From positions 7,021,501 through 7,085,500 of the forward strand of contig NC_059562.1 in NCBI RefSeq assembly GCF_905220415.1: 64,000 nt of DNA, written 5' to 3'. Below are positions 22,868-34,664 of the stretch, piece after piece (the stretch's first letter is position 1; the number at the start of each line of letters is the position of its first letter). This DNA comes from Colias croceus (taxonomy: Eukaryota > Arthropoda > Insecta > Lepidoptera > Pieridae). Position numbers and translations under genes: made by a program. The notes beneath the pieces were generated by a model. It was not told the DNA's origin, did no database searches, and worked only from the letters and a program-made list of their open reading frames with translations.

Positions 22868-23442
22868 TAGAGTCAATGAATACTAGTAGACGCGGCATAC
22901 GCCAACATCATTGCACTAAAAAACAGCGTAATTAATACATACCTACTTACTAACGCATTATCACCAATGCAGTTGTTCTCTCTTTCACTCTCACGCACGA
23001 GACATAATACATGTCTCACTCATGTACTTTGTAATAACAACTGCCGATTAAAATACAAAAAGAACGTCCAGCCACGACGCTGAATGGTGCGTGACTAAGT
23101 GAAACTCGGGCACTTAGCTGAGTTTTTTCTTGCCAAAATAGAGAGCGGGTAACGTATCTAGCTCTTTTATATATCATAGGTTAGAGTATAAATAAATATT
23201 TGAATTGGCGAGGAATTCAACGTAATTAAGGAAGAAAACAAATCAATCAGATCAGAAATTCTATAAGGATATCTTATTCTGAAAATTAAATGTTTAAAAT
23301 AATCACACAATTTTAAACTACGTAACATCACTTTTGTAAATTATTTTTGAACTTTGACGGGGTAAGAAGTTATAGTCGAAAGTCATTAGTAACAGTCATG
23401 TAATAGTTAACTTTGTTTGTGGCAAATAAATAGAATCTCTTA

Positions 23443-23631
23443 TCTATATATATAAAACTCAAAAATAGTGATCTATCAACGCACAGCCCAAACCACTGGA
23501 CGTATCGGGCTGAAATTTGGCATGCAGGTAGATGTTAGGACGTAGGCATCCGCTAAGAAAGAATTTCCCGAAATTCTTGCGGGAACGGGGAAAAACGGGG
23601 ATGCACGTACAAAGTCGTGGGCGGAAGCTAG
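23443..23631 (+). mobile_element. Non-autonomous Helitron, family D
   Basis: TCTATATATATAAAACTC at the left, GTCGTGGGCGGAAGCTAG at the right, A before and T after. It differs from the copy at 31100 by an indel of about 9 bases and three substitutions that I can see, so both are young. Confidence 0.85.
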
Positions 23632-23802
23632 TACATCAATAAATAAGTTAGAATCAGAAGGTTAATGCAGATTCTGCATCGGCAGTTGACGTATCGGAGT
23701 CAAGGCCCACCTACCTTTTCGTGCCCATCTCTCTATTTCAACTTTTTTGTATGGACTGCACTTTTCGTGACCTTATTTTTGTAGGTTTTAGATTTGAGAA
23801 TA

Positions 23803-23822
23803 ACGTAACGTAACGTAACGTA
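23803..23822. repeat. (AACGT)n microsatellite
   Basis: About four AACGT units. This is not the insect telomere unit TTAGG. Confidence 0.8.
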
Positions 23823-24383
23823 TAGTTCAGATTTTTATTTATGTTTATTTGCAGTTTGTTTTTATTGCACTATGAAAACGTTTGTTTATTTATACCGAAA
23901 AAACAAACTAGTTTTTTTATATTCTAGATATCGAAGCTCTTGACCACAATTTCGCCTTATGGAAAGCGTGTGTGGCCTACGATGGTACGGGCGTTTAATA
24001 ACAAATTGATAGAGGAATTCAATTAAATTAATTATTTTTTAAACTAAAAAGAAAACTAATATTAAATAAAACATATTGATTTTTTTTAATCATGCATAAA
24101 CGTAAGTACTCTACAGTAAAATGATGGCTAAAATAATGTCAAATTAAATAACATTAGGGTGAGAGAGATTAACGGGATTATCCGAGTAAAACAAGAAATT
24201 GAAACCTTTAAGTAATAGGCTAGATACATTTCACTGATCGATTTACTTAGGACACGAACCTTCAGTTTAAAATGATGATTTTTTTGTCTAGACGAAACGT
24301 AAGTCTTTTGAATAAGAAGTGAAAATGAATTTATTTTCTCAAATTATTATTAATTATCGTAGATTTTAAAAAATTATAACACA

Positions 24384-24575
24384 CTAGCGGTCCGCCCCGG
24401 CTTCGCCCGTGGTACATATTTCGCAATAAAAAGTAGCCTATGTTCTTTCTCAGGGTCTAAAGATTGTCTGTGCCAAATTTCATCAAAATCGGTCCAGTAG
24501 TTTATGAGCCTATTCGTAACAATCATACAAACAAACAAACAAACAAAGTTTTCCTCTTTATAATATTAGTGTAGA
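24384..24575 (-). mobile_element. Non-autonomous Helitron, family C, full length
   Basis: CTAGCGGTCCGCCCCGGC, GTGGTACATATTTCGCAA, CATCAAAATCGGTCCAGTAG, and TATAATATTAGTGTAGA, flanked by A and T. This is the best reference copy of the family here. Confidence 0.85.
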
Positions 24576-25136
24576 TATTAGCGCGTAATGAATCCATTCG
24601 AATAAAGATATATTTGATAGAAATTTAAATATGCAGATTTTGTATTTGAAGAATTCGTATGGTGAAAATTGAATTATAAAAGATTTCATCTAAATATATT
24701 ACTATAGCATAATTAGAAAAACAAACAATATCATCGTCACCAATTCATTATTCGCCATCCATTTTTAGTATTGATGATGACAAGACGTAACGACACTTAT
24801 AAAATATTATTTAGTTGAACACTATTTATAATTTTTGTCTCTATAATTTTATATTTTTTATATTATTTATAATTTCATATACTTAGATTCAATTTCTCCA
24901 TTTTATTATTACAACAAAAACCATTGACCTCTCAAAATAGTTACCAAAGGCTACAAGTCGATTAGTATTAGCAGAACATTTTCCGTTCACCCTTAGCAGA
25001 GATAAGGAAAAAAACACACTTGGTTAATGTTCGACGATTACTTATTCAGCAAATTGTGTGTTGGTACACACTATATAATATTTTCTTTTAACTGTTGGTT
25101 TAATTTCGAGTTCTTAATATCTCTTTTTTTAGCTAA

Positions 25137-25313
25137 TCTTAATATTGTAAAGCTGAACAGTTTGTTCTTTTGTTTGAACGCGCTAATCTCAGGAACTACT
25201 GGTCTGATCAAAAAAAAATCGGTGTTAGATAGCCCATTCATCGAGGAAGGCTATCATCAGGCTAAGAGCAACAGGAGCGGAGCAATGCAGGTGAAACCGC
25301 GGGGCACAGCTAG
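25137..25313 (+). mobile_element. Non-autonomous Helitron, family A
   Basis: TCTTAATATTGTAAAGCTGA at the left, GGTGTTAGATAGCCCATTC in the body, CCGCGGGGCACAGCTAG, then T, at the right. An open frame across it is spurious. Confidence 0.8.
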
Positions 25314-26799
25314 TGTAGATATAATTAATGTTATGTGTTAAGAAATTAATTATTAGACGTCCGTTATTTATAACAGAAGAAAACTCTATCATTTGTAAAG
25401 GTATTTCAAAATTTCATAACTGAAATATGTTGATAATGTTAATGCCCTCGCGCATACCGAACTTTTAAATAGTTGAATTAAATTTTGTTTAAAAAACCAT
25501 ATATAAAGTGGCTAAAATATTTTCTAAGTAATTCGTTGTATCAAATCTTTAAAAACAACTCAATTTGCAAAAGTCGCAAAAATTTCGTCTTCATTCATGT
25601 TTTTTATAACATTTTTTAATACATTAGATAGGATTAAAATTCCAAGATAAATTTTCGGATAAATAGTGCTTTATTATAGTAAAATTATTGTAAATAAATA
25701 ATAATTATTTTATCTCAATTAAGTTAAGAATAAAACAATTAAACAGCTATAGAATATTATCTATTGTGTAGACTCAGAAACTTTGCAGACGCTGTTATCT
25801 TCATATTACAAGGCTCAGAAAACTTAAACACTAAACTCAATGCCTAGTTCTTAGTTTTGGTAAAAGTCTTGTATTTCTGTATCTTGAGAAAATGTTCATA
25901 TTATACAAGAATAATAATTATTGTTAGAGAAATCCCTGCTTATTCCTTCTTATATTATATATCCGAAAATATAGTTATTAAATTTGCATACAACGTAAAC
26001 AACTAAAACGATTTTGATGAAGCTTTTGATAATAAATCTCAATATGAGTATAAATTAACTACTTCAAACTGAAACAGATTTTTAATAGGACTTCTTTGAG
26101 AAGCGCTTTTGAATTGTTATGTTACATAGAAATTACTACTTAATAATACCAACTGCTAAGGCGCAGATGTAGACCTAATTAGTCGTAATTTTATTTATAT
26201 TCGTTTTCATTTATCGACAAATAGCAACACATCATCAACTTTTGGTTTTAACTTTTAATTGTGTCAATTTATATGTCTATCTATTACATTATACATTCAT
26301 TCTAAAAGAGAAAATATACTAAATGTAAATTTATTTTCAAACAAAGTTACCCTGAAGATATTAAATGACTGGATTAAATCATGCGTTCATTTTAAATACC
26401 CGCGATTACCCCAGCAATAGTTAAGTAGTCAAAAAGTTATCCCGGACTGAGCGCGGGCAATAAAAGTGTAAGATTTACAACTTTATTAGAAGCAAGGGCC
26501 AAAGGAAGAGGAAGCGAGACATTATTTCAAAAACTTCTTTATTTGCAAGCGCCGGGAAACTGCATCCACAGTTTTAATGCTACATTTTATACGAAAATCG
26601 CAACAAACGCATCGGCCATAAAACATATGATCGTAAACCGACTGCGGGGATATGATCGAACGTGGATATTCGACATTAAAATTTTACTGCTTATTATAAA
26701 AACGCTATAAAACTCGAAACAATTAGTGCGTCTGCGATCGTAACAATACAAGAGAATCGGCGAGCCATGTGACTCGCACGCTTTAGCGACCAACAACAA

Positions 26800-27015
26800 G
26801 CGGAGACGGCCGAAAGTCTGTCAGACTATAGTTGCCTATGTACGCCGTCGGGTCATCCGGGGGGGCGGGGGAGGGGGAGGGCGGGTCGCACGCAAATGAT
26901 ACGCGAAGAGCGCGCACCGCATCGATCCGTGTGCCGGAGCCCGCAGCTCCCCCGCCGCCCCGCACCCGCCGCCGCTCCGCGTGCACGCACACACCCGCGC
27001 GCCCTCATGTGTGTG
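26800..27015. promoter_or_regulatory. GC-rich, CpG-rich island
   Basis: Contains G runs (CGGGGGAGGGGGAGGGCGGG), many CpG sites and CACACACCCGCGCGCC. Frames are open on both strands only because of composition. Isolated CpG-rich blocks in lepidopteran DNA often mark promoters or first exons. No TATA or splice donor fixes a direction. Confidence 0.4.
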
Positions 27016-27363
27016 CCAAATGATCCGATGCGAATATTAAGTCGTCTATGTAGTTGAAAACTGATAGTCATCCGTGCTGATTGCGTTCGATTATCAATAT
27101 CCTAATAATGTTAAGTGTTATAACCCTTTAATATGCTAATTTGAGAAATCAATCAGTTATTGCTCACAATTAAGTAATTAATTCGATTTAAATATTTATT
27201 GAGACTAATTAAAACGTTTATCCGATTAATAAGAAAGTAATATAGGAAATGAAACTAATGAAGTTTATTATTTATCGCCATAAGTAGTACAGGTTATCGA
27301 GGTTAGTTATGACCGGAAGCTCGCGCTCAACCCCTCATGGGGGAGGTTAATTGAGCAGAGAAC

Positions 27364-27402
27364 CACGTGGCTGCAATTATTTACCTTAAGGTGAGCCACG
27401 TG
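27364..27402. promoter_or_regulatory. Paired CACGTG E-boxes
   Basis: CACGTG at 27364-27369 (in CCACGTGG) and at 27397-27402 (in GCCACGTGCG), 33 bases apart start to start. A third lies at 28132-28137. CACGTG is the canonical bHLH (clock, Myc or USF type) site; binding is not shown. Confidence 0.3.
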
Positions 27403-28239
27403 CGCTTTCATACACACATCTGTATATTTATACACAAAATAATACATATACAATACACACATTTACAATACGCATCGACTGCAGTCCTGTAAAGATTTAA
27501 GTGTTCTATACATCTATGTATACTGGCAAAGCATTGCGGAGGAGCTAACTAAAAATGAAGAAATAAGATGGTAAATTTACAGACATTCGGGTTTAATGTT
27601 TCTTCTGGTCGCGTAACTCGGAATTTAGATCTTACGACTTGGGCAGTAGGAGCTAAATTACGATGTACGGCGCAGTATAATAAATGTACGTCAGGCGCGA
27701 CAGTAGACTCTATGTGGTTTTCAAGTAACGGCTACCTATAGATTTTAGGACGATTACCAAAATATATGGTCAAGTGATTCACTTAATGGATAGCTTGCTA
27801 ACTTGCGTATAGCTCATGAATTCAATTCAGTTAGTAAGTACATAATATTATGTTATGGTTTATATAATGCATGTTACATGATTTCTTATGAGTATTATCA
27901 GAATTATGACACTGATACAGCAAGATGGTCACACAGGATACACAACTTACAAAAATTACTCAATTTGATAATTTCATAACAATTTTTATTTACAAAATTT
28001 TAACCATAAAAAGATGAAGCACAAGAACTAAAGAACTACAACATCTAATTCTACTGAAGCTTTGCCTGGTTGTAAATAAACTGAAAAATGTAGCGTTGGA
28101 TCGGTCCAGTGACGACACCCCAAATCTAGGGCACGTGATTTGACACACGATGCAAGATTTCAACTCACATAAGCCACAAACGGGAACAGTCCTAAAGAGT
28201 CTTATCCTAGATGTTGTAAAAATAACACACAATCAACAA

Positions 28240-28600
28240 TGACCGGCGGGTTTTTCGTTACTAAAGCACGTCGATCGCGAATTCCGATTCCGCGGAGTCT
28301 TCATTTGGTAAACTAGCCCGTCATCAGTGCGTGCGTCCCGCGCGATGGTCACGGCTCGACTGAGGCGCCGCGCGGCCTCTGCCCCCCACCCCGCGCCCCC
28401 AGCTGCATCCTTCAAACGCTCCCTGATAATCGGGAGAAAATACAACACACAGTTGCAATTGGATCGCCGCATACTGCTCTTTTTTGGCGATGATTCAGGC
28501 GGTAATTGCGTGAGCCCTCATTGGCCAGTTCCTTGAACCCGCGCGTTGCAATGTCCTCGAGAATTTTCCGCTATAAAAGAACCACTTTAATCGGTGTGCC
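28240..28600 (+). promoter_or_regulatory. GC-rich island ending in a TATA-like box
   Basis: A CpG-rich block (CGGCTCGACTGAGGCGCCGC, CCCCACCCCGCGCCCCC) is followed by ATTGGCCAG, an inverted CCAAT-like box, at about 28520. TATAAAAG follows at 28572-28579. The order suggests a plus-strand core promoter with a start near 28600. No coding exon or donor was identified downstream. Confidence 0.3.
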
Positions 28601-30214
28601 CTTTTTTAGCGATAGACTTAGATACGACAGTAGGGAATGAATAGTGATGTTTCATTTAGGGGCGTTTTGGTCTGAAACACGATCGAGTGGTGGCTAGACG
28701 GGTGTATGATGTCAGAGCCGTCTGGCTTCCCTTTAGAATAGGTTTCGGCCGTAATTCAATGCCGATCATTACGTGATCATAGTCTCGATTGTTACTGCGC
28801 CTCGTGGAATTGGGTTTGACTGCCAATCGAGGTCAATCTTTTAAAAGCGTTCTGTAGACAGACTACTACATTCTGCTTCCACCTAATTCTTAGAACGATG
28901 TAAAATGAATGAATAGGTTATGTTAGAATTGTTTATTCAAATTGTTCATTTCTGGGTTAAATCCGTCTTCAATTAATTTCCACAAACTCATGTCTATGTT
29001 CAAGTTAATTAAATTCTTTGAAATGCTTTTGAAGGCCTACGATAAAATAAATTGGTACATTGCTCTTTGAAATAAATAGTTTCAAAGAAACGAAACATTA
29101 TTTTCAATGAATCACCGAATTCATTGTAAATGTATAGCGCTTTGTATAAGCTACGCCAGTAAATTAGCTACAGCTACAATGGCCGTAGCAATATGTTGCG
29201 TAGCACCATGCTACACAAGTGCTACGGATGAATGCGATACGCGTTCGTAGTAAAAAAGAATCATTAATATTGCAATTTTTATAGCTTTTTCAGTTGGATT
29301 GCCTATAATTTATGTTAAAGTATATTACTCTATTTGCTACTGTATATTTTAGGCGATATTAGTAGTAATTGCATGTGATTTTTACACTCTTATTTTGATC
29401 GTAGCCGCTTATGAAGACAATAAAAGAATAATAAATATATTACATATTACAACATAAGCATTTCAAATTAATTTATATACCTCGAATAATCATACTAAAC
29501 ACTAAAATTGACATTTAAGTTTTATATTTATAAATATACTATACAAAAATCTGACCAAAAATTAAAAATTTTCTCATACTCATTCCCGAATGGTGTCAGG
29601 GTGATTTTTCTGTGTTTGCGTATGAATATTCCGTACAACATAACTCACGTCAAAGGACACTCGGTACATTATATTTTGTGCATCGCAGCGGGCGCTGGCG
29701 ACGTGTACACTCGCGTAGAGAAGCCGTAATTATAACAACTTTAAACTTTTTATTATTTTTGTAGAAAATGTATGATTTTTCATTGATAATGAAATATCTT
29801 GTATTTACTTACGTAATTATTATCATAATAATATGGAAATTCAATGGTATTCCCGGTTTATATTTCTTCACTTTAGTGTGTGGGTATAAAATAAAAATTG
29901 AATCAAATTAATTTTAACTTATTGTTTACAGAACTAAATATAAGGGAAAATACTAATTCTAGATCCATGTTTTCGTTTGATTAATATTCCTGTATTCATG
30001 AATATCATTAATATTCGTTTACTCACGATAAGTAGTTGTATAAACCAAATGTTACATTAAACACACTCACACATACTTAAACACGTTAAGTCATGAATAT
30101 GGACGTAGAATTTATTTCTACTCGTGTTTTGTTATTATTTTCAATAAACTTATTCAAACGTATGCTGAAATAAACAAAATATTGCATTACTCCTATAGAC
30201 TACATTCACATACA

Positions 30215-30455
30215 TCCATACTAATATTATAAATGCGAAAGTATCTCTGTCTGTCTGTCTGTTACTCAATCACGCCTTATCTACTGAACCAATTTACATG
30301 AAATTTGGTATAGTGATATTTTGATACCCGAGAAAGGACATAGGCTACTTTTTACCCCGGGACATAGGATAGGTTTTATCCCGGAAATCCCACGGGAACG
30401 GGAACCATTCGGGTTTTTCTTTGACTGCGCGGACGAAGCTGCGGGTGGAAAGCTT
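30215..30455 (+). mobile_element. Non-autonomous Helitron, family B
   Basis: TCCATACTAATATTATAAAT, a GTCT run, GATACCCGAGAAAGGACAT, CCCACGGGAACGGGAACC and GACGAAGCTGCGGGTGG. The terminal CTAG is eroded to CTTA. Confidence 0.75.
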
Positions 30456-31099
30456 ATATATCATTGCTTAAAAAAATTTAATGTCCCATAAAATTTCTCC
30501 ACGCGACTGTACCAAAGTTGTAGAGCTGCTAGTTCCGGAGCGCCGTCACGGGTAGTACTCGCAGATTGCTACTAATGTTACACTTTACATTTACACCACT
30601 CCATATACTTGTTATCATATTTGTATATTTTAATAGTATGTGGTTGCCATGAATGAGTTAATATACAGTCGTGTGGAAAAGTCGTTCTGAACTTGACGTG
30701 TGATTAATTTTATTGTATTTTATTGAGTGTAAAAAAATCTTAATCTTAGTCAGTTAGTTTTATGTAACTAAATGGTGAAAGAATTTAAAAAGTCATTTCA
30801 AGGAAAAGAATATTTATTATTAATTAACCATTTTTTAGACTTATCGCCAATTATAATATAAGCCGTGGTTTCCATTTTTCTGGAATACCTAGATATAATT
30901 AGGCTATTCATAATATTAGCATTCTAGACAGACATTCAAATAATATTAACTTAACCCATTTCCAAGTATACAAAAGATGGTTCAAATAACAAACCTTCAA
31001 GTAACAGTTTTAATAAAAAATGTAGTTCAATATATTTAGTGAAATGTGACTCTAAATCTCTACTTTGTATACTTACTCAGTGTTAAAAAATGTAGTTAA

Positions 31100-31297
31100 T
31101 CTATATATATAAAACTCAAAGGTGACTGATATAGTGATCTATCAACGCACAGCCCAAACCACTGGACGTATCGGACTGAAATTTGGCATGCAGGTAGATG
31201 TTAGGACGTAGGCATCCGCTAAGAAAGGATTTCCCGAAATTCTTGCGGGAACGGGGAAAAACGGGGATGCACGTACAAAGTCGTGGGCAGAAGCTAG
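31100..31297 (+). mobile_element. Non-autonomous Helitron, family D
   Basis: TCTATATATATAAAACTCAA to GTCGTGGGCAGAAGCTAG with A before and T after. Nearly identical to the copy at 23443. Confidence 0.85.
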
Positions 31298-31583
31298 TGT
31301 AGTATAATGAGCATATTGGTTCTTAAAATACTTTTGAAATTTTTGATTTCAATAACGAGAGAAAGCGCGCGAAGCGTCGTCTAAAAAGTTGTTGCTTAAA
31401 GGACGAGTGACTACGCATAAGACCTATTTTTATATTTAATTCACCTGTGGTTTAATTTGATTGCAATAAAAAGAAAAAATCGCTGAAAACAAGACATTCT
31501 ATCATTGTAAATATCTTCTACGCAATTTGATGCAGATATAGAGTATGTGCCTATGTGCTATAACCAAACTATAATATTCAAAA

Positions 31584-31759
31584 CTAGCTGCGCTTGGTTT
31601 CACCCGCGTGACTCCGCTTCTTTAGCCTGACATAATATAGCCTTCCTTGTTAAATGGGCTAACTAACACCGATAGAATTTTTCAAATCGGACCAGTAGTT
31701 CTTGAGATTAGCGCGTTCAAACAAACAAACTCTTCAGCTTTATAATATTATAGTATAGA
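31584..31759 (-). mobile_element. Non-autonomous Helitron, family A
   Basis: CTAGCTGCGCTTGGTTTCAC, GATTAGCGCGTTCAAACAAA, and TATTATAGTATAGA, flanked by A and T. Confidence 0.8.
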
Positions 31760-32795
31760 TGACAGAACTACGATATTCGACTATTTAAAAACGTTTATGA
31801 ACCTTTTTTTATATGATTTATCTTTCCATAAAATCAGGACAGGTTTTAATTACATACATAATACTTAAAAAACCTAATCTCAAACTCTTTATAAAATTTA
31901 GAATGGCATTATAAAACAAAACTACTAAAAAAATCACACAGCAACCGCACTCGGTTGAATCTAGATTTATAGTTCAAGTGCTCAGATAAGCTATGCACTA
32001 TAAATATAAAATATTTGCCTGCAATGCCGCTACAGTCTGATATATTTTAATATAAATCTTCTCTAATTACATAGTAACTAGAGCAACGGATGTGAACTTT
32101 TTCGAGCAAAATCAAGAAGAAAATGTATCTTTAGAGATATATTTACGTCGGGTATTGTAAGTATATAATGTGTTAATACGCAGTTACCATATATATATAT
32201 ATGTATATAAAAATATACAACTTTGTGTTAATTATTCGTTTGATAGCGATCTCTATCAGACAACAGTAAATAATTAACCGCCTAGGTAAAAGTGCCATAA
32301 GACATGCCATTCAAAACTAATAAACTTGCTGTATACATTTCATAACATATTGGATAATAATTGTCTAGGCATTATTAAAAAAAATATAATGTACTATTAT
32401 AATAACTACCACATTGTATGTCATTTACATAAAACCAATGTGTTCATTGCAATAATACCAATATGATGATAGCAAACATATTTTCAAAGTTTCTAACTAA
32501 TAATCTAATATTTTGTATGATATAGGTTTTATTTATATATATTTTCTGTGTTCTAACTTCTGCTTTTTGAAGGTTCATTATTTACCGGACACCGATATTT
32601 TTATTAATATTTACTAACATTAGCTTATAAGTCACGAACATTAATGGATCTCTGTCGCCAAATTGTTTAAAATAAATAAATAAAATATACACGTAAAAAT
32701 GTTAAGTTTGATCGTGTACCTAACACTTCTAAAAATTTTAATAAGTATATAAATTACAAATACAACCCGATTCTGTCTGTTCTCTAAAAAGGCTA

Positions 32796-32984
32796 AGTGC
32801 CCTTACGCACTAGCGATTAACCGCGGGGGCGGCTAACCGCGCAGTTAGCCGCTTTCCCATTTTAATATGCAACCGCTTATGATTGTACGCACTAATCATA
32901 TAAGCGGTTGCATATTAAAATGGGAAAGCGGCTAACCGAGCGGTTAGCCGCTCTCGCGGTTAACCGCTAGTGCGTAAGGGCACT
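32796..32984. mobile_element. Near-perfect palindromic MITE with TA flanks
   Basis: Left end AGTGCCCTTACGCACTAGCG; the right end is its exact inverse, and the arms pair through to a short centre near GATTGTACGCACTAATC. Each arm carries GCGGTTAACCGC-like modules and CCCATTTTAATATGCAACCG. TA lies on both sides and fits a TA target duplication. No coding content. Confidence 0.75.
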
Positions 32985-34486
32985 TACTTCTTCATTCATT
33001 CATGTCACTATATAATGCTACAGTGGTCGGGAAAGCGTAGCAGATTACAGTTTAGGACTCTATCAAATTTCGCATCAAGTAAAAGCTGATTATTCATAAT
33101 CTAGTTTTAACTCCTCTTCGACAAAAATATGAAACAATCCTCTATTTTTCATTGAAGATAACAATAATAGTCTTCTAACTTCAATTTATTAGAGGACGTC
33201 CTAACCGAGCCCACTACACACCCTTAAAAAAAACACAATCGAAAATCAACTCTACATCTAGCAAATAGAACTCAAAATTGCATACAGATAAAATATCGTC
33301 GTTGTCTGATGGAATTTAAGCTTTAAGTCAGAGTATTAAAGTTGATTTTATAAAAGTGAATTGAGATTAGAAATTTTGTCTAGGACTAGAGTCAAGTGTT
33401 TGATTTAGGCACGAGATACGCGTTAGACACAAGGTCATGAAGTTTTTGTGTTGCTACCCGACGAAACATTATGTTAATAGCCCTTAATACCTTTATATTA
33501 AGAGCTATTATACAAAAAGTGGAGACCTACATTGAAAGGCAGAAAAACTTATTTTCAGGAAAACTCGGAAAATGTATGATAATTCGAAATCATAAAAAAC
33601 TATGTTCGGACTTATGAGGTAGATGATTTTTATACGAGTTTATTATTCTCTACACATAGAGAAATTAAATATAAATACAAGCTTTTCGTCTCGGTTCGCT
33701 CAAAGTGTCTTTCATCTTTCTGCAAGTTTCTATATCCTTGTAACATGAAATTAAGCAAATTTAATAGCACTTCAGTAGTTCCGTGTAAATAATGATACAT
33801 ACATACTTACTTATTTTATTATGTTTTTCAAATAAGGTAAAAATAAACAGTCTTCAGAATACATTAATTATTCCGTCTCAATGCCGAATTTCATCAATAT
33901 TCGATCAGCCGTTTTTATATGAAACAACAGCTATATTCACGTAGGTACCTTCTATGTTAAAAATAGTAGTTTGATAGGATAGGAATATAGGTATTATTCT
34001 AAAAAATAACGAATGTTTTATTTAATTGTAACTTTTAACCCAATTTATTCGATAGACATGGTTTTTAGGACTAAATAAATATGACATCATGCATTGAATT
34101 TTGGGTCAAGTCAAATTAGTTTTGGGAAATCGCTTTGTACTTGTATGCAAAATGTTCATCAAGGAATAAATTATCTGTTCATTTTCAACGTTCAAAGAAT
34201 TGCTTTTGTTGAGTCACAGTACGCTAAAAGTTATAAGAAGAATTAAATGAAGAAAAAGTCAAAGTAGGTATCTTCAAAAATAATAGGCTTCAAACTCAAA
34301 CTCAAACATTCATTTATTCAATTATACTACTATTTAGTAGCATTTTCGAATCGTCATTACATAATTATTTTTAACATTTACTACAATAACTACACTACAT
34401 AGTATACATAAAATAGTATGGTTTTAGTACCTATATAATTATTTGTGGATATTTCTACACTGCTGCGAAGCCGCGCGAGGATGCTA
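32985..34486. other. No coding feature; one dispersed repeat
   Basis: AT-rich sequence containing a weak AAACTCAAACT-type repeat at 34292-34400 (CAAACTCAAACTCAAACATT, then TTATTCAATTATAC) and a truncated Helitron tail (GCGAAGCCGCGCGAGG) at 34460-34486. Confidence 0.4.
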
Positions 34487-34664
34487 GCATAATATTATAA
34501 AGCTGAAGAGTTTGTTTGTTTGAATGCTCTAATCTCAATAACTCCTGGTCCGATTTAAAAATATTTTAATGTTAAATAGCCCATTTATCAAGATATATTG
34601 TATATCATTACACTAAGAACAACAGGAGCGGAGCCATGCGGGTGAAACCGCCAAGCGCAGCTAG
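34487..34664 (+). mobile_element. Non-autonomous Helitron, family A
   Basis: ATAATATTATAAAGCTGAAG, GGTCCGATTTAAAAATATT, AACAGGAGCGGAGCCATGCG and AAGCGCAGCTAG, then T. The extreme 5' TC is missing, possibly because it abuts an older tail fragment. Confidence 0.75.

Larger units (their letters stand above)
25314..30214. other. 4.9-kb Helitron-free tract with GC-rich islands
   Basis: No Helitron copy lies in this stretch, although the neighbouring regions carry one about every 1-2 kb. It contains GC-rich islands at 26.8-27.0 and 28.2-28.56 kb, CACGTG sites, a TATA-like box, and a GCTAC-rich hairpin-prone segment at 29150-29250. A worn AAACTCAAACT-type fragment may lie at 26062-26125. No splice-bounded coding exon was found. 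This looks like retained regulatory or 5' untranslated sequence of a developmental gene; that is inference from repeat avoidance and composition. Confidence 0.4.

Noticed and set aside
23803..23822. Short pentanucleotide repeat considered as telomeric
   Set aside because: The unit is AACGT, not TTAGG, and there are only about four copies.
25027..25341. 104-codon plus-strand frame
   Set aside because: More than half of it lies inside a family A Helitron copy, which is non-coding.
26783..27071. Several overlapping Pro/Arg-rich frames on both strands of the GC-rich island
   Set aside because: All frames are open because of composition; there are no splice bounds or recognisable protein features.
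28233..28536. Ala/Arg-rich frames on both strands of the second GC-rich island
   Set aside because: Same compositional effect; treated as a regulatory island instead.
29508..29729. Frame ending GAGDVYTRVEKP, briefly suggestive of a serine protease C-terminus
   Set aside because: Only a dozen residues look similar. The expected upstream Gly-Asp-Ser-Gly context is absent and there is no donor or acceptor pair.
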